Source of the DNA: Streptomyces sp. BV286
GTDB lineage: Bacteria; Actinomycetota; Actinomycetes; Streptomycetales; Streptomycetaceae
Reading direction: 5' to 3'
Assembly: GCF_019090165.1 (NCBI RefSeq)
Contig: NZ_JAHRIB010000163.1
Coordinates: 1 to 64,000, forward strand
DNA: 64,000 nt
The notes under the pieces were generated by a model. The model did no database searches, had not been told where the DNA came from, and worked only from the letters and a program-made list of their open reading frames with translations. Below, piece after piece: positions 52,028 through 60,993 of this stretch. A program made the position numbers and the translations under genes. Position 1 is the stretch's first letter, and every line of letters starts with the position of its first letter.

Positions 52028-53215
52028 GTGCGAGCGAATCCGAGAAGCCTCCCGTCCCGCCGGTCCGTGCTGCGCACCCTGGGGACGGGCGCCGCGGCCG
52101 CGCTCGCCGCGGGATGCGGGGTGCCGGCCGGGTACGTCGCCCCGGCGGACCGGTCCAGAAGCGACCTCTCGGCCAGTGAGAAGCGGCTGACCTGGTCGAA
52201 CTGGCCGCTCTACATCGACACGGACGACGAGGACGAGTCACGGCGTCCCACGCTCGACGCCTTCGAGGAGCGCACCGGGATCGCGGTCACCTACACCGAG
52301 GAGATCAACGACAACGACGAGTTCTTCGGGAAGATCAGCCCCTCACTGATGAACCATCAGGAGACCGGCCGGGACCTGATGGTGATCAGCGACTGGATGT
52401 GTGCGCGGTTCGTGCGCCTGGGGTGGGTCCAGGAGATGGACCGTGCCCGGCAGCCGAACGTCACCCGGTACCTCGACCCGCAACTGGGTTCGCCCGCCTT
52501 CGACCCGGGCCGCAGGTACACCGTGCCGTGGCAGTCGGGGATCACGGGCATCGCGTACAACCGCCGCAGGACCGGCCGGGAGATACGGCAGGTCTCCGAC
52601 CTGTGGGCGGACGACCTCAAGGGGCGCGTCACGCTCCTGTCGGGGCTCGACGAGGCGTTCGCCCTGCTCATGCAGGGCAACGGCGTCGACGTCACCCGGT
52701 GGACCGCGGACGACTTCCACACGGTGTGCGACCAGGTCGACGAACTCGTCCGCACGGACCACATCCGCCGCTTCACCGGCAACGACTACATCAAGGACCT
52801 GTCGAGCGGAGACGTACTGGCCTGCCAGGCGTACAGCGGCGACGTGATCCAGCTCCAGGCCGACGACCCCGACATCGAGTTCGTCGTACCGGAGGAGGGG
52901 GCCGAGCTGTGGTCCGAGTCCCTGATGATCCCCAACCTCGCCCGCCACAAGGCGAACGCGGAGGAACTGGTCGACCACTACTACGAGCCGTCCGTGGCCG
53001 CCGAACTCGCCGCGTGGGTCAACTACGTCTGTCCCGTCCCGGCCGCCCGGGACGTCCTGGCCTCCGCCAAGGACGAGGAGACCGCCGCCCTGGCCGAGGA
53101 TCCGCTCATCTTCCCCGACGGCGCCCTGCGCGCGCGTCTCGCCGTGGCCCGCGACATCACGGCCAAGGAGCGCACGGAGTACGCGAAGCGGTGGAACGCG
53201 ATCGCGGGGCTGTAG
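52028..53215 (+). CDS. Polyamine ABC transporter substrate-binding lipoprotein (PotD/PotF-like)
   Basis: A 395-residue binding protein. The N terminus combines a twin-arginine motif (SRRSVLR, residues 10-16) with a lipobox LAAGC (Cys30), so it is probably a Tat-exported lipoprotein. The mature part is PotD-like: LTWSNWPLYIDTDDED, PWQSGITGIAYNRRR, GDVLACQAYSGDVIQLQ, IPNLARHKANAEEL. It should bind putrescine or spermidine outside the cell. No permease or ATPase genes follow in this window, so its partners lie elsewhere. GTG start at 52028. Confidence 0.88.
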   Translation: MRANPRSLPSRRSVLRTLGTGAAAALAAGCGVPAGYVAPADRSRSDLSASEKRLTWSNWPLYIDTDDEDESRRPTLDAFEERTGIAVTYTEEINDNDEFFGKISPSLMNHQETGRDLMVISDWMCARFVRLGWVQEMDRARQPNVTRYLDPQLGSPAFDPGRRYTVPWQSGITGIAYNRRRTGREIRQVSDLWADDLKGRVTLLSGLDEAFALLMQGNGVDVTRWTADDFHTVCDQVDELVRTDHIRRFTGNDYIKDLSSGDVLACQAYSGDVIQLQADDPDIEFVVPEEGAELWSESLMIPNLARHKANAEELVDHYYEPSVAAELAAWVNYVCPVPAARDVLASAKDEETAALAEDPLIFPDGALRARLAVARDITAKERTEYAKRWNAIAGL

Positions 53216-53332
53216 GAGCAGCGCTGTTCCTGTGACGCGGAGTTCCCGTGGGCGCGAGGATGGGCCGGGCAGGGGCGCCGGGTCGGCGCGTCGTGCCGCG
53301 GAGCATTCACCCACCACGTCCCGGAGTGGCCC

Positions 53333-54013
53333 ATGACCGCTGTCGCCCCACCGCCGCTGGATCACCGGCTGCGCGCTCTCGTCACCTCGGACCGGGCCGT
53401 GTCCGACCTCCGGCAGTACTTCGGCACCGGCGGGCAGGCCGGAGCGGTGCCGTTCACGGGCAGTCGATTCGAGTGCCTGGCCGGCGGGGGCGACCGCCCG
53501 GCGGTCGCGAACGCGGTGACCGCCGACGACCTGATCGCGGTGCAGACCCTGTCGGTCAGGATTCCCGTGCGGGCCGCACTCGACCTCCTGGAGGGCGACC
53601 TCGGCGCCGAGGTGGGCGGGCTGCTGAGCCGAGTCCCCCTCGGCCTCGACATGGCCGAGGCCGAGGCCGCCGACCTGGCCGACGGGTCACCGGCCCACAC
53701 GGCCTGGCAGTTGCTGTGCGACCAGCCCGGAATCGGGTGGGTCACGGCAGGCAAACTCCTCGCCCGCAAGCGTCCACGGCTGCTGCCCGTCTACGACCAG
53801 GTCGTCCGCTGCGTCCTCGGCAGGCCCGCGTCCTTCTGGCTGGACCTGCACACCGCGCTGCGCCTCGACGACCGGGCGCTGCACCACGAGCTGACCGCCC
53901 TGCGGCGGTCCGCCGGCCTCCCCGGGACCGTCAGCGCGCTGCGGGTCTGTGACGTGGTGCTCTGGATGCGTCACCGTACGGACCACCAGCGCAGGAACTG
54001 CGCGGGGACCTGA
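53333..54013 (+). CDS. DUF6308-like hypothetical protein
   Basis: A 226-residue soluble protein with HhH-like helices (LLCDQPGIGWVTAGKLLARK), and FTGSRFECLAGGG near the start. It resembles Streptomyces proteins annotated as DUF6308, an uncharacterised family that recalls small DNA-binding or repair proteins; the assignment is tentative. ATG 53333. No clear operon partner. Confidence 0.65.
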   Translation: MTAVAPPPLDHRLRALVTSDRAVSDLRQYFGTGGQAGAVPFTGSRFECLAGGGDRPAVANAVTADDLIAVQTLSVRIPVRAALDLLEGDLGAEVGGLLSRVPLGLDMAEAEAADLADGSPAHTAWQLLCDQPGIGWVTAGKLLARKRPRLLPVYDQVVRCVLGRPASFWLDLHTALRLDDRALHHELTALRRSAGLPGTVSALRVCDVVLWMRHRTDHQRRNCAGT

Positions 54014-54092
54014 GCCCGAGCCGGTCCCGGTGAGGCTGCCTGGGCGCCCGCGCGGCGCATGTCACGTCACCGGCCCGTCCCGCCTCTTGCCT

Positions 54093-54110
54093 TATTCAAC
54101 AAAGTGAATA
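54093..54110. promoter_or_regulatory. Inverted-repeat operator upstream of the SGNH hydrolase gene
   Basis: TATTCA-ACAAAG-TGAATA is a perfect 6-bp inverted repeat, 16 bases before the ATG at 54126. A related sequence (TCAACANNGTG core) recurs at 54945-54962 upstream of the padR-like gene, so both may bind the PadR regulator. Confidence 0.55.
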
Positions 54111-54125
54111 GGGTACTAGTGGGCT

Positions 54126-54947
54126 ATGGGGAGTGGAGGTCATGCCGTGCCGAACAGCGGATATCTGCGGTACGTCGCCCTCGGTGACAGTCAGACCGAA
54201 GGGCTGGGGGACGGCGACGACGTGACAGGGCTGCGCGGATGCGCCGACCGGTTCGCGGAGGAGCTGGCGAAGGGGTCTCCGGACGTCCTGTACGCGAATC
54301 TCGCCGTCCGCGGGCGCCTCGCCGGGCAGGTGCGCGCCGAGCAGCTGCCGCCGGCCCTCGCGCTGCGGCCCGATGTGGCGACCGTGGTCGCCGGGATGAA
54401 CGACCTGCTGAGGCCCCGCTTCGACGCGGACGAGGTGGCCGGCCACCTGGAGGCGATGTTCGCCGCGCTGACCGGGCAGGGCGCCCGCGTCGCGACGGTC
54501 ACCTTTCCCGACGTCGGCCGGCTCACCCCGCTGGCCCGGCCGCTGGGCCGCCGGGTCCTCGCCCTCAACTCCCGTATCCGGGAGGCGGCCGGACGCCATG
54601 GAGTGGTCATCGCGGACATGTCCGCCCACGAGGTGGTGACGGACCCCCGGCTGTGGAGTCCGGACCGGCTGCACGCGAGCCCGCTCGGCCATGCGCGTAT
54701 TGCCGCCGCGGTCGCGCACGCGTTCGGCCTGCCGGGCGGTGACGAAGCCTGGACGCTGCCCCTGCCGCCCGACGCGTCGGTGCCCACGCGGCTGCGGGTC
54801 GTCGGAGCGGAACTGCGCTGGGTCGGCGGTTTCCTGGGGCCCTGGCTCCTGCGCCGGGTCCAGGGGCGTTCGTCGGGCGACGGCCGGCAGGCCAAGCGGC
54901 CGGAGCTGCTCCCTCTCGTCCGCGTCGATAGTCGCGCCCTTGACTAA
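54126..54947 (+). CDS. SGNH/GDSL hydrolase
   Basis: A 273-residue esterase/lipase-like protein. Blocks are visible: GDSQT (nucleophile Ser22), the block III GMNDLL, and the catalytic Asp-His in SPDRLHASPLGHARI. No signal peptide, so likely cytoplasmic. A basic C-terminal region of about 70 residues follows the fold. ATG 54126, with GTG 54147 as an alternative. Ends 24 bases before padR, behind a shared operator sequence, so it may be regulated by the PadR protein. Confidence 0.85.
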   Translation: MGSGGHAVPNSGYLRYVALGDSQTEGLGDGDDVTGLRGCADRFAEELAKGSPDVLYANLAVRGRLAGQVRAEQLPPALALRPDVATVVAGMNDLLRPRFDADEVAGHLEAMFAALTGQGARVATVTFPDVGRLTPLARPLGRRVLALNSRIREAAGRHGVVIADMSAHEVVTDPRLWSPDRLHASPLGHARIAAAVAHAFGLPGGDEAWTLPLPPDASVPTRLRVVGAELRWVGGFLGPWLLRRVQGRSSGDGRQAKRPELLPLVRVDSRALD

Positions 54948-54962
54948 TCAACACGGTGCTAG
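54945..54962. promoter_or_regulatory. Second operator-like copy upstream of the PadR gene
   Basis: TAATCAACACGGTGCTAG shares 11 of the first 14 bases with the inverted repeat at 54093. It lies 9 bases before the padR-like start, where a repressor would block its own transcription. Confidence 0.45.
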
Positions 54963-54971
54963 CTTGGACTC

Positions 54972-55568
54972 ATGGCGTTGCGCAACGCGGTGATGGCCGC
55001 TCTCTTGGAGGGCGAGGCGTCCGGGTACGACCTCGCGAAGGGCTTCGAGGCCTCGGTCGCCAACTTCTGGATGGCCACCCCCCAGCAGCTCTACCGCGAG
55101 CTGGAGCGCATGGAGGGCGACGGACTGGTCCGCGCCCGCGTCGTCCAGCAGGAGCGCCGGCCCAACAAGCGGCTCTTCTCGCTCACCGCGGAGGGGCGCG
55201 GGGTCCTGCGCGCGTACGTCGCCGAAGGCCCGGCCAAACCACCGGCCATCAGGGACGAGCTGATGGTCAAGGTCCAGTGCGTCGACATCGGGGACGCCGC
55301 CGACATCGAGGCCGTACGGACGGCGGTCGCCGAGCGCGTTGAGCGGGCCACCGCCAAGCTCGCCCGCTACCGGCGCATGCAGGAACGCATGCTGGCCGGG
55401 CGCACCGAGGACGAGTACCTCGCCACCGCCGAGCGCGTCGGCCCCTACCTCACCCTCCAGGGCGGCATGGCCCTGGAGCGGGCGAACCTCCAGTGGGGCG
55501 ACACGGTCCTCAAGCGCCTGGAACAGCGCGTCGCGGCACTCGGCGGCCCGGCCCGCGCCCACGGCTGA
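54972..55568 (+). CDS. PadR family transcriptional regulator
   Basis: A 198-residue PadR regulator: winged helix with ALLEGEASGYDLAKGFEASV, LYRELERMEGDGLVRAR and the wing RRPNKRLFSLTAEGRGVLR, then a helical C-terminal dimerisation domain (residues 110-185). PadR proteins repress genes for phenolic acid or drug handling; the likely targets here are the SGNH gene and itself. ATG 54972, few bases after the candidate operator. Confidence 0.92.
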   Translation: MALRNAVMAALLEGEASGYDLAKGFEASVANFWMATPQQLYRELERMEGDGLVRARVVQQERRPNKRLFSLTAEGRGVLRAYVAEGPAKPPAIRDELMVKVQCVDIGDAADIEAVRTAVAERVERATAKLARYRRMQERMLAGRTEDEYLATAERVGPYLTLQGGMALERANLQWGDTVLKRLEQRVAALGGPARAHG

Positions 55569-55629
55569 CCCGGCCGCGCGCCGTTCACGCCGTTCGCGCC
55601 GGGCGGGCCTCACCGTCCGAGCGCCGCCC

Positions 55630-56775
55630 TCACCCTCCGAACGCCGCCCGCACGATCCGCTCGGCCACCGGATTCATGCCCTCGCCCTTGGCGTCGGTCG
55701 CGTTGACCGAGTACACGAGCGTGCGGGACAGGTCGCGCGTGGCCGCGACGAGCGTGCCGTACCCCGGGCGGGCTCCGGACTTCAGCCACAGGACGGTGCC
55801 GTTGCCCATGTCGTACCGCTGGAGGCCGGCGCTCATGGTCGCGCCGGGCACGTCGGGAAGCGTGAACATCTCCCTGTCCAGGAGCGGTTGGGGGACCAGC
55901 CGGCCCCGGAACAGCGCGAAGAGGAGCCGCTCCAGGTCCGCCGTCGTGGAGATCATGTCGCCGGCGGCCCACCGGTCCGACATGTTCCACTCGGTGGCGT
56001 CGACCAGCCTGCCGTCCGTCAGCTTCTGGTATCCGCGGTTGTGCGGTCCGTGGATGCGCGGGTCGGGGCCGCCGGGGAAGTACGTGTGCCGCATCCCGGC
56101 CGGCCGCAGGACCCGCACGGCTGCCTGGTGCTCGTACGAGTCGCCGGTGACCTTCTCGACGAGCAGGCCGAGCACGGTGTAGTCGATGTTGCCGTACTGC
56201 TGCCGGTCGCCGGGGTGGAAGGCCGGCCCCTGGGCGACCGACGCGGCCACGACCTCCTCGGGGGTCAGCGTCTCGTACCGCCGCTCGTACCCCTCGCCGG
56301 CCACGTCCCCCAGTGACGAGCCCGGCTTCAGCCCGCTGGTGAAGGTGAGCAACTGCCGTACGGTGATGGGCTCGAAGTCCTTCGACAGGAGGCCGGGGAG
56401 GTACGTCTGGACGTGCCCGTCCAGGTCCACCCTGCCCTCGGCGGCGAGCTGCAGCACGACGGCGGCCGTGACCACCTTGGTGGTGGAGCCGGCCCGGAAG
56501 CGCCCGTTCTCCAGCGCCTTTCGGCCACTTGGGAGATCGCGCACCCCGGCGCTGCCCCGCCAGGTGCCGTCCGTGCCGGCGACGCGTACGAGCGCGGCCG
56601 TGGTGTGTTCGTCCGGGATCCCCTTGAGTGCGGCGCGCAGAGCGGTGTCCGGATTCGCGCTCTCGCGTACGACGGCCGTGGGGGAGGGGGCGGCGAGGGC
56701 GGTCCCGGCCAGGGGGACCGCGGTCAGACCCAGGACCACGAGGGCGGCACAGGCGGTACGGAGACGGGCATGCAT
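55630..56775 (-). CDS. Secreted serine hydrolase (D-Ala-D-Ala carboxypeptidase/beta-lactamase class C fold)
   Basis: A 381-residue exported enzyme. Signal peptide about residues 1-29 (ending GTALA-AP). Catalytic motifs: S97-T-T-K100 (SxxK), Y194-G-N196 (YxN), and a KSG triad in LWLKSGARPGYGT near the C terminus. It likely acts on D-amino-acid peptides or esters. ATG 56775 has GGGAG 8 bases upstream; the upstream in-frame ATG 56808 is less likely. Convergent with padR. Confidence 0.88.
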   Translation of the reverse strand: MHARLRTACAALVVLGLTAVPLAGTALAAPSPTAVVRESANPDTALRAALKGIPDEHTTAALVRVAGTDGTWRGSAGVRDLPSGRKALENGRFRAGSTTKVVTAAVVLQLAAEGRVDLDGHVQTYLPGLLSKDFEPITVRQLLTFTSGLKPGSSLGDVAGEGYERRYETLTPEEVVAASVAQGPAFHPGDRQQYGNIDYTVLGLLVEKVTGDSYEHQAAVRVLRPAGMRHTYFPGGPDPRIHGPHNRGYQKLTDGRLVDATEWNMSDRWAAGDMISTTADLERLLFALFRGRLVPQPLLDREMFTLPDVPGATMSAGLQRYDMGNGTVLWLKSGARPGYGTLVAATRDLSRTLVYSVNATDAKGEGMNPVAERIVRAAFGG

Positions 56776-57379
56776 CAGTGGACTCCCGGAGTGATCGGTG
56801 ACCTTCATCGTCCGGGCGTACGCCTTCTCGCGGATCCTCATCGAGGAGGGCGGCGACCCTGGACCGGGCTCCGGGCAACTGCCGTCCCGGATAGGGGAGT
56901 TGTCAGGGATCTTCCTTAGGGTGACGGGGCCCCGCACGAAAAAACTGTTATCCCGGAAGTCCTTCCCCCGTCTCCTGTGCGCGCGCTCCGCATGGCGCAC
57001 ACACCCCCTCACCCGCCCAGGAGTCGTCCGTGGCAGAGCAGAACAAGCACCGCGTCGGCCGGCGCGGCGCCCTCCGGATCGCGGGACCGCCAACCGGCAC
57101 CTGAAGCGCCGCAGGCCGTGATCTCCGACATAGGCCGCGGGCAGATCAGGCCGGTCTGGGAGCTTTTGCGCAACCGCTGCGCGCGACACCGCCGGCCCTC
57201 GGGCCCTCGTATCTCGGCCATGGCTGAGAAAGTACGTGCCGAAGGCGGCGGTGGGGACCACGGGCCCCGCCACGGCGGGTTCGACCAGATGGACTTCGGG
57301 GCGCTCCTCCACCGCAAGTGACCTCCGGCGGCCCCGGTGGACGGCCCCGGCGAGCGACCTCGGCAGGGAAGGGACGGAC
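56776..57379. other. Divergent region between serine hydrolase and sigma factor genes
   Basis: About 600 bases. It holds a possible truncated gene start (57030-57104, listed separately) and an open frame ending at 57321 (tail MDFGALLHRK) without a start or known domain. The short AAAAAAC run near 56939 and CTTTTGC-type AT spots are unusual here. Promoters for both flanking genes should lie in this region. Confidence 0.4.
57030..57104 (+). pseudogene. Possible truncated Tat-signal gene remnant
   Basis: A 24-codon frame with GTG start and AGGAG (57019-57023) at ideal spacing. The peptide contains VGRRGALRIAG, resembling the beginning of a twin-arginine signal peptide, then stops before any hydrophobic core. 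It could be a decayed secreted protein gene or a chance frame. Confidence 0.25.
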
Positions 57380-59071
57380 GTGGACGGCCGGCAGTGGCGT
57401 ACGACGATCGCGGCAGCGCAGGCCGGTGACCGGCGCGCGCTCGACGAACTCGTCGAGGGCTGGCTTCCGCTGGTCTACAACATCGTCGGCCGCGCGCTGA
57501 ACGGCCATGCCGACGTCGACGACGTGGTGCAGGAGACCATGCTGCGCGCCGTCGGCAACCTCGGCACACTGCGCGATCCGGACAGCTTCCGTTCCTGGCT
57601 GGTCGCCATCGCCATGCGGCAGATACGCGACCGCGCCAGGCGGCGCACCTCCGAGACGCTCTCCGACGACGCGGCCCAGGAGGTCACCGACTTCGCCGAA
57701 CTCACCGTCCTGCGCCTTCAGTTGGAGGGACAACGGCGTGAGGTCGCGGAAGCGGTGCGCTGGCTCGACGAGGAGGACCGGCAGCTGCTGTCGCTGTGGT
57801 GGCTGGAGGTCGCGGGCGAACTGAGCCGACGCGAACTGGCGGCGGCCGCCGGCGTCAGCCGCCAGCACGCCGCCGTACGCGTCCAGCGGATGAAGGCCCG
57901 GCTGGAGGCGGCGCGCGGCATCGTGCGGGCCCTCGACTCCTCCTGCCCCGGGCTGCGTGAGCTGACCGCCCGCTGGGACGAGCGGCCCGGCTCGGTGTGG
58001 CGCAAGCGGCTGGCCCGGCACATCCGGGGCTGTCGCCACTGCGCCGAACAGGGCGAGGCGGTCGTCCCCGCGGAACGGCTGCTCGTCGGCATCGCACTCG
58101 TCCCCGTCCCCGTCGGTCTCACGCTCTCGCTCGCCCTCGGCGGCAAGACGGCGGCCGCCGCCACGACCGCCGCCACCGGCATCGGCTGGTCCGCCAAAGC
58201 CGTCGCCGCGCTGACCAAGCCCGCCGTAGCCCTGACGGCCGGGGCGACCCTCGCCGCGGGCGGCGCCTACGTCGTCACACAGCCGGAACCGCCGCCACGG
58301 GCCGCCGCGCCCCCCACGGCGCCCTCCACGGCGTCGATCACGGCATCGAGCACCGCAGAGCCTAAGGCGCCCGGCCGCACCGCGACACCGGCTCCGTCGC
58401 CGTCCCCCGTCAGAACGCGGACGGACCTGTACGGCACGGTCGTCGATGCCGTCGACGAGGCTCCGGACCCGAACGCGCGGCCCGGCGATCTGCCGCGCCG
58501 ACCCGAGTCCGGACTCACCAGCACCGGCGGCCCCAAGGCCGTGATGCAGCACCGCGGGGACAGCGTGACGCTCAGCGGCCGGGGCTATGTCCTGGTGCGC
58601 TGGCAGATCTCGCCGAAGTCGCGGCCGGGCGCCCTGGTCATGCCCGCCTGGACGGGCCTCAGGGGAAGGCTGTTCCACGTGGCGTCGGGCGGCGGCCGCC
58701 GGATGGACGACACCTTCGCCCCGAACGCCGACGGCTACACCTCCGGCATGGGCGGCCCGGCCGTCGGACACGCCGTCCTGCCGGCCGGCGCCCAGCAGAT
58801 GTGGCAGAACGAGTACTTCTACGTCGACGGCACCGTCACCCTCACCCAGAACGAGCGGGGCTGCGACTACGGGCTGATCGTCTTCCCGTCCGACCGGGAC
58901 GCTGTGACCAGGGACGTCATGACCGGCCCCGGCCAAGGCGCCATCCGCTACGGCCTCGTCCGCGACACCGGACAGGACACGGCACCCACCCCCCAGTACG
59001 TCACCCGCGAGACGCCGGCCGACCCGGCGACGGTTCGGCAGAGGTCCCGGGTGACCGGCGAACGCGGCTGA
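57380..59071 (+). CDS. ECF-type sigma factor fused to zinc anti-sigma motif, membrane segments and exported domain
   Basis: A 563-residue protein. Residues 11-90 are sigma region 2 (ALDELVEGWLPLVYNIVGRA, DVDDVVQETMLRAVGNL, FRSWLVAIAMRQIRDRARRR); residues 115-180 are region 4 (LLSLWWLEVAGELSRREL, GVSRQHAAVRVQRM). A zinc anti-sigma motif H214-x3-C218-x2-C221 follows, then one or two hydrophobic segments (233-253 and 280-299). The remaining 260 residues form a Pro/Thr linker and a beta-rich domain with a YFYVDGTVTLTQNERG segment, expected outside the membrane. GTG 57380 has GGGAAGGGA upstream. No separate anti-sigma gene. Confidence 0.85.
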   Translation: MDGRQWRTTIAAAQAGDRRALDELVEGWLPLVYNIVGRALNGHADVDDVVQETMLRAVGNLGTLRDPDSFRSWLVAIAMRQIRDRARRRTSETLSDDAAQEVTDFAELTVLRLQLEGQRREVAEAVRWLDEEDRQLLSLWWLEVAGELSRRELAAAAGVSRQHAAVRVQRMKARLEAARGIVRALDSSCPGLRELTARWDERPGSVWRKRLARHIRGCRHCAEQGEAVVPAERLLVGIALVPVPVGLTLSLALGGKTAAAATTAATGIGWSAKAVAALTKPAVALTAGATLAAGGAYVVTQPEPPPRAAAPPTAPSTASITASSTAEPKAPGRTATPAPSPSPVRTRTDLYGTVVDAVDEAPDPNARPGDLPRRPESGLTSTGGPKAVMQHRGDSVTLSGRGYVLVRWQISPKSRPGALVMPAWTGLRGRLFHVASGGGRRMDDTFAPNADGYTSGMGGPAVGHAVLPAGAQQMWQNEYFYVDGTVTLTQNERGCDYGLIVFPSDRDAVTRDVMTGPGQGAIRYGLVRDTGQDTAPTPQYVTRETPADPATVRQRSRVTGERG

Positions 59072-59074
59072 ACC

Positions 59075-59758
59075 TCAGTCCCTGCGCAGGGCACACAGGG
59101 TGTCGATGCGGTTCGTCGTGATCGAGTCGACTCCCGCGTCGAGGAGGCGCCGCATGGACCGCCGGGTGTCCGGCGTCCACACCGACACCAGGTAGCCGTC
59201 CCGGTGGACGCGTGCGACGAGGTCCCGGTCGACCAGCCCGAACCGGTAGTTGAGCCAGCGCGGGCGCACCGCGTCGAGCACCGCGGGCCGCGGGGGCGCG
59301 AGGCTCGTCCAGGTGAGGGCGATCTCCGCGGCGGGGTCGGCCGCGCGGACCGCGAGCATGGTGCGGGCGCCCGCGCAGTAGTACACGCGCTCCTCGGCGC
59401 CGAGGTCATGGATGACGCCGACGATCCGGCGGACGGCACGCGCGTCCACCGGACCCGGCACGTCGACCATCAACCGGCCCTCGTCCGTCTCCTTGAGGGC
59501 CTCCTCCAGAGTGGGTACACCGTCCGAGGTGAGGCCCCGCACCTCGTCGCAGGAGAGCGACAGCAGCGGCCGGTCGTGCTCCCACAGCCGCTTCAGCGAG
59601 ACGTCGTGCAGGAGCACGGGCACCCCGTCGCGGGTGAGCCGGACATCGATCTCCACCGCGTCCGCGCCCCGGCGGAGCGCGGAACGCAGCGAGTCGACGG
59701 TGTTCTCACGGACGCGGTAGGGGTCGCCGCGATGGGCCACGGCAGTCACGGTACGCAT
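59075..59758 (-). CDS. Glycerophosphodiester phosphodiesterase
   Basis: A 227-residue GDPD enzyme, which splits glycerophosphodiesters into alcohol and glycerol-3-phosphate. Motifs: AVAHRGDPYRVRENTVDSLR (catalytic HRG and REN), GADAVEIDVRLTRDGVPVLLHD with the metal-binding Glu/Asp and His, and VSVWTPDTRRSM at the C terminus. No signal peptide. ATG 59758; the end of the adenosine deaminase gene lies 17 bases upstream. Confidence 0.92.
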   Translation of the reverse strand: MRTVTAVAHRGDPYRVRENTVDSLRSALRRGADAVEIDVRLTRDGVPVLLHDVSLKRLWEHDRPLLSLSCDEVRGLTSDGVPTLEEALKETDEGRLMVDVPGPVDARAVRRIVGVIHDLGAEERVYYCAGARTMLAVRAADPAAEIALTWTSLAPPRPAVLDAVRPRWLNYRFGLVDRDLVARVHRDGYLVSVWTPDTRRSMRRLLDAGVDSITTNRIDTLCALRRD

Positions 59759-59775
59759 CGGCCCATTGTGCTGGT

Positions 59776-60843
59776 TCAGGGTGCGAGCCACCCAGCGGTG
59801 TACGTGTCGATCTCCGCGGCGAGGGCCGCCTTGCCGGGGCCGTCCAGGAAGGAGGCCTCGACGGCGTTCCTGGCGAGCGCCGCGAGACCCCGTTCGTCGA
59901 GGTCGAGGAGGCGGGCGGCCACCGCGTACTCGTTGTTGAGGTCCGTGCCGAACATCGGCGGGTCGTCGGAGTTGACGGTGACGACGACGCCGGCCCGCAC
60001 GAACTCCTTGATGGGGTGCTCGTCGAGGGTGCGGACCGCGCGGGTGGCGATGTTGGAGGTCGGGCAGACCTCCAGGGGGATCCGGTGCTCGGCGAGGTGC
60101 GCGAGGAGCTCGGGGTCCCGGGCGGAGCTCGTACCGTGACCGATGCGCTCGGCACGCAGGTCCCTCAGCGCGTCCCAGACGGTCTCCGGCCCTGTCGTCT
60201 CTCCCGCGTGCGGCACGGAGTGCAGGCCGGCCGCGATCGCACGGTCGAAGTACGGCTTGAACTGCGGGCGGGGCACGCCGGTCTCGGGCCCGCCGAGCCC
60301 GAAGGCGACCAGGCCCTCGGGGCGGATCTTGTCGGTGGTGGCGAGCCGGACGGTCTCCTCGGCGGATTCCAGTCCCGCTTCACCGGGGATGTCGAAGCAC
60401 CACCGCAGGACGGTCCCGAAGTCGGCCTCGGCGGCCGTGCGGGCGTCCTCGATCGCGTCCATGAAGGCGCCCTCGTCGATGCCGCGGCGGGTCGACGAGA
60501 ACGGCGTGATCGTCAGCTCGGCGTAGCGGATCCGCTGCCGGGCCATGTCGCGGGCGACCTCGTACGTCAGGAGGCGGACGTCCTCGGGGGTGCGGATGAG
60601 GTCGACGACGGACAGGTACACGTCGATGAAGTGGGCGAAGTCCGTGAACGTGAAGTAGTCGGCCAGCGCCTCGGGGTCCGACGGCACCTTGGAGTCGGAG
60701 TGGCGGGCGGCCAGCTCGGAGACGATCCGGGGGGAGGCTGAGCCGACGTGGTGCACGTGGAGTTCGGCCTTGGGCAGTCCGGCGATGAAGGCGTGCAGGT
60801 CACGCGGGGTGCCGGGGGTGATCGGGTCGAGGTGGTCGGTCAA
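59776..60843 (-). CDS. add: Adenosine deaminase
   Basis: A 355-residue TIM-barrel metal hydrolase converting adenosine to inosine. Zinc ligands H29-x-H31 (KAELHVHHVGS), VPHAGETTGP, the catalytic ERIGHG, CPTSNIATRA and NSDDPPMF are all present. The motif after the first histidines reads HHVGS where the classical enzyme has HLEG, typical of a Streptomyces branch. TTG start at 60843 with GGGAGG 6 bases upstream; the open frame to 61575 is unsupported. Confidence 0.9.
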   Translation of the reverse strand: MTDHLDPITPGTPRDLHAFIAGLPKAELHVHHVGSASPRIVSELAARHSDSKVPSDPEALADYFTFTDFAHFIDVYLSVVDLIRTPEDVRLLTYEVARDMARQRIRYAELTITPFSSTRRGIDEGAFMDAIEDARTAAEADFGTVLRWCFDIPGEAGLESAEETVRLATTDKIRPEGLVAFGLGGPETGVPRPQFKPYFDRAIAAGLHSVPHAGETTGPETVWDALRDLRAERIGHGTSSARDPELLAHLAEHRIPLEVCPTSNIATRAVRTLDEHPIKEFVRAGVVVTVNSDDPPMFGTDLNNEYAVAARLLDLDERGLAALARNAVEASFLDGPGKAALAAEIDTYTAGWLAP

Positions 60844-60993
60844 GGGTTCCTCCCCAGGAACGGCGCCGGGCCGGTGTACGGCGGCGCGGGTGATCGGCTG
60901 ATCGGTGCTTCGGGGATCATCGTAGGCCGCCGTCCGCACGGGCAGGGCTCGGGCCGTAGCATGACGCCACGTACGACAGAGGGGACTCCGCGC

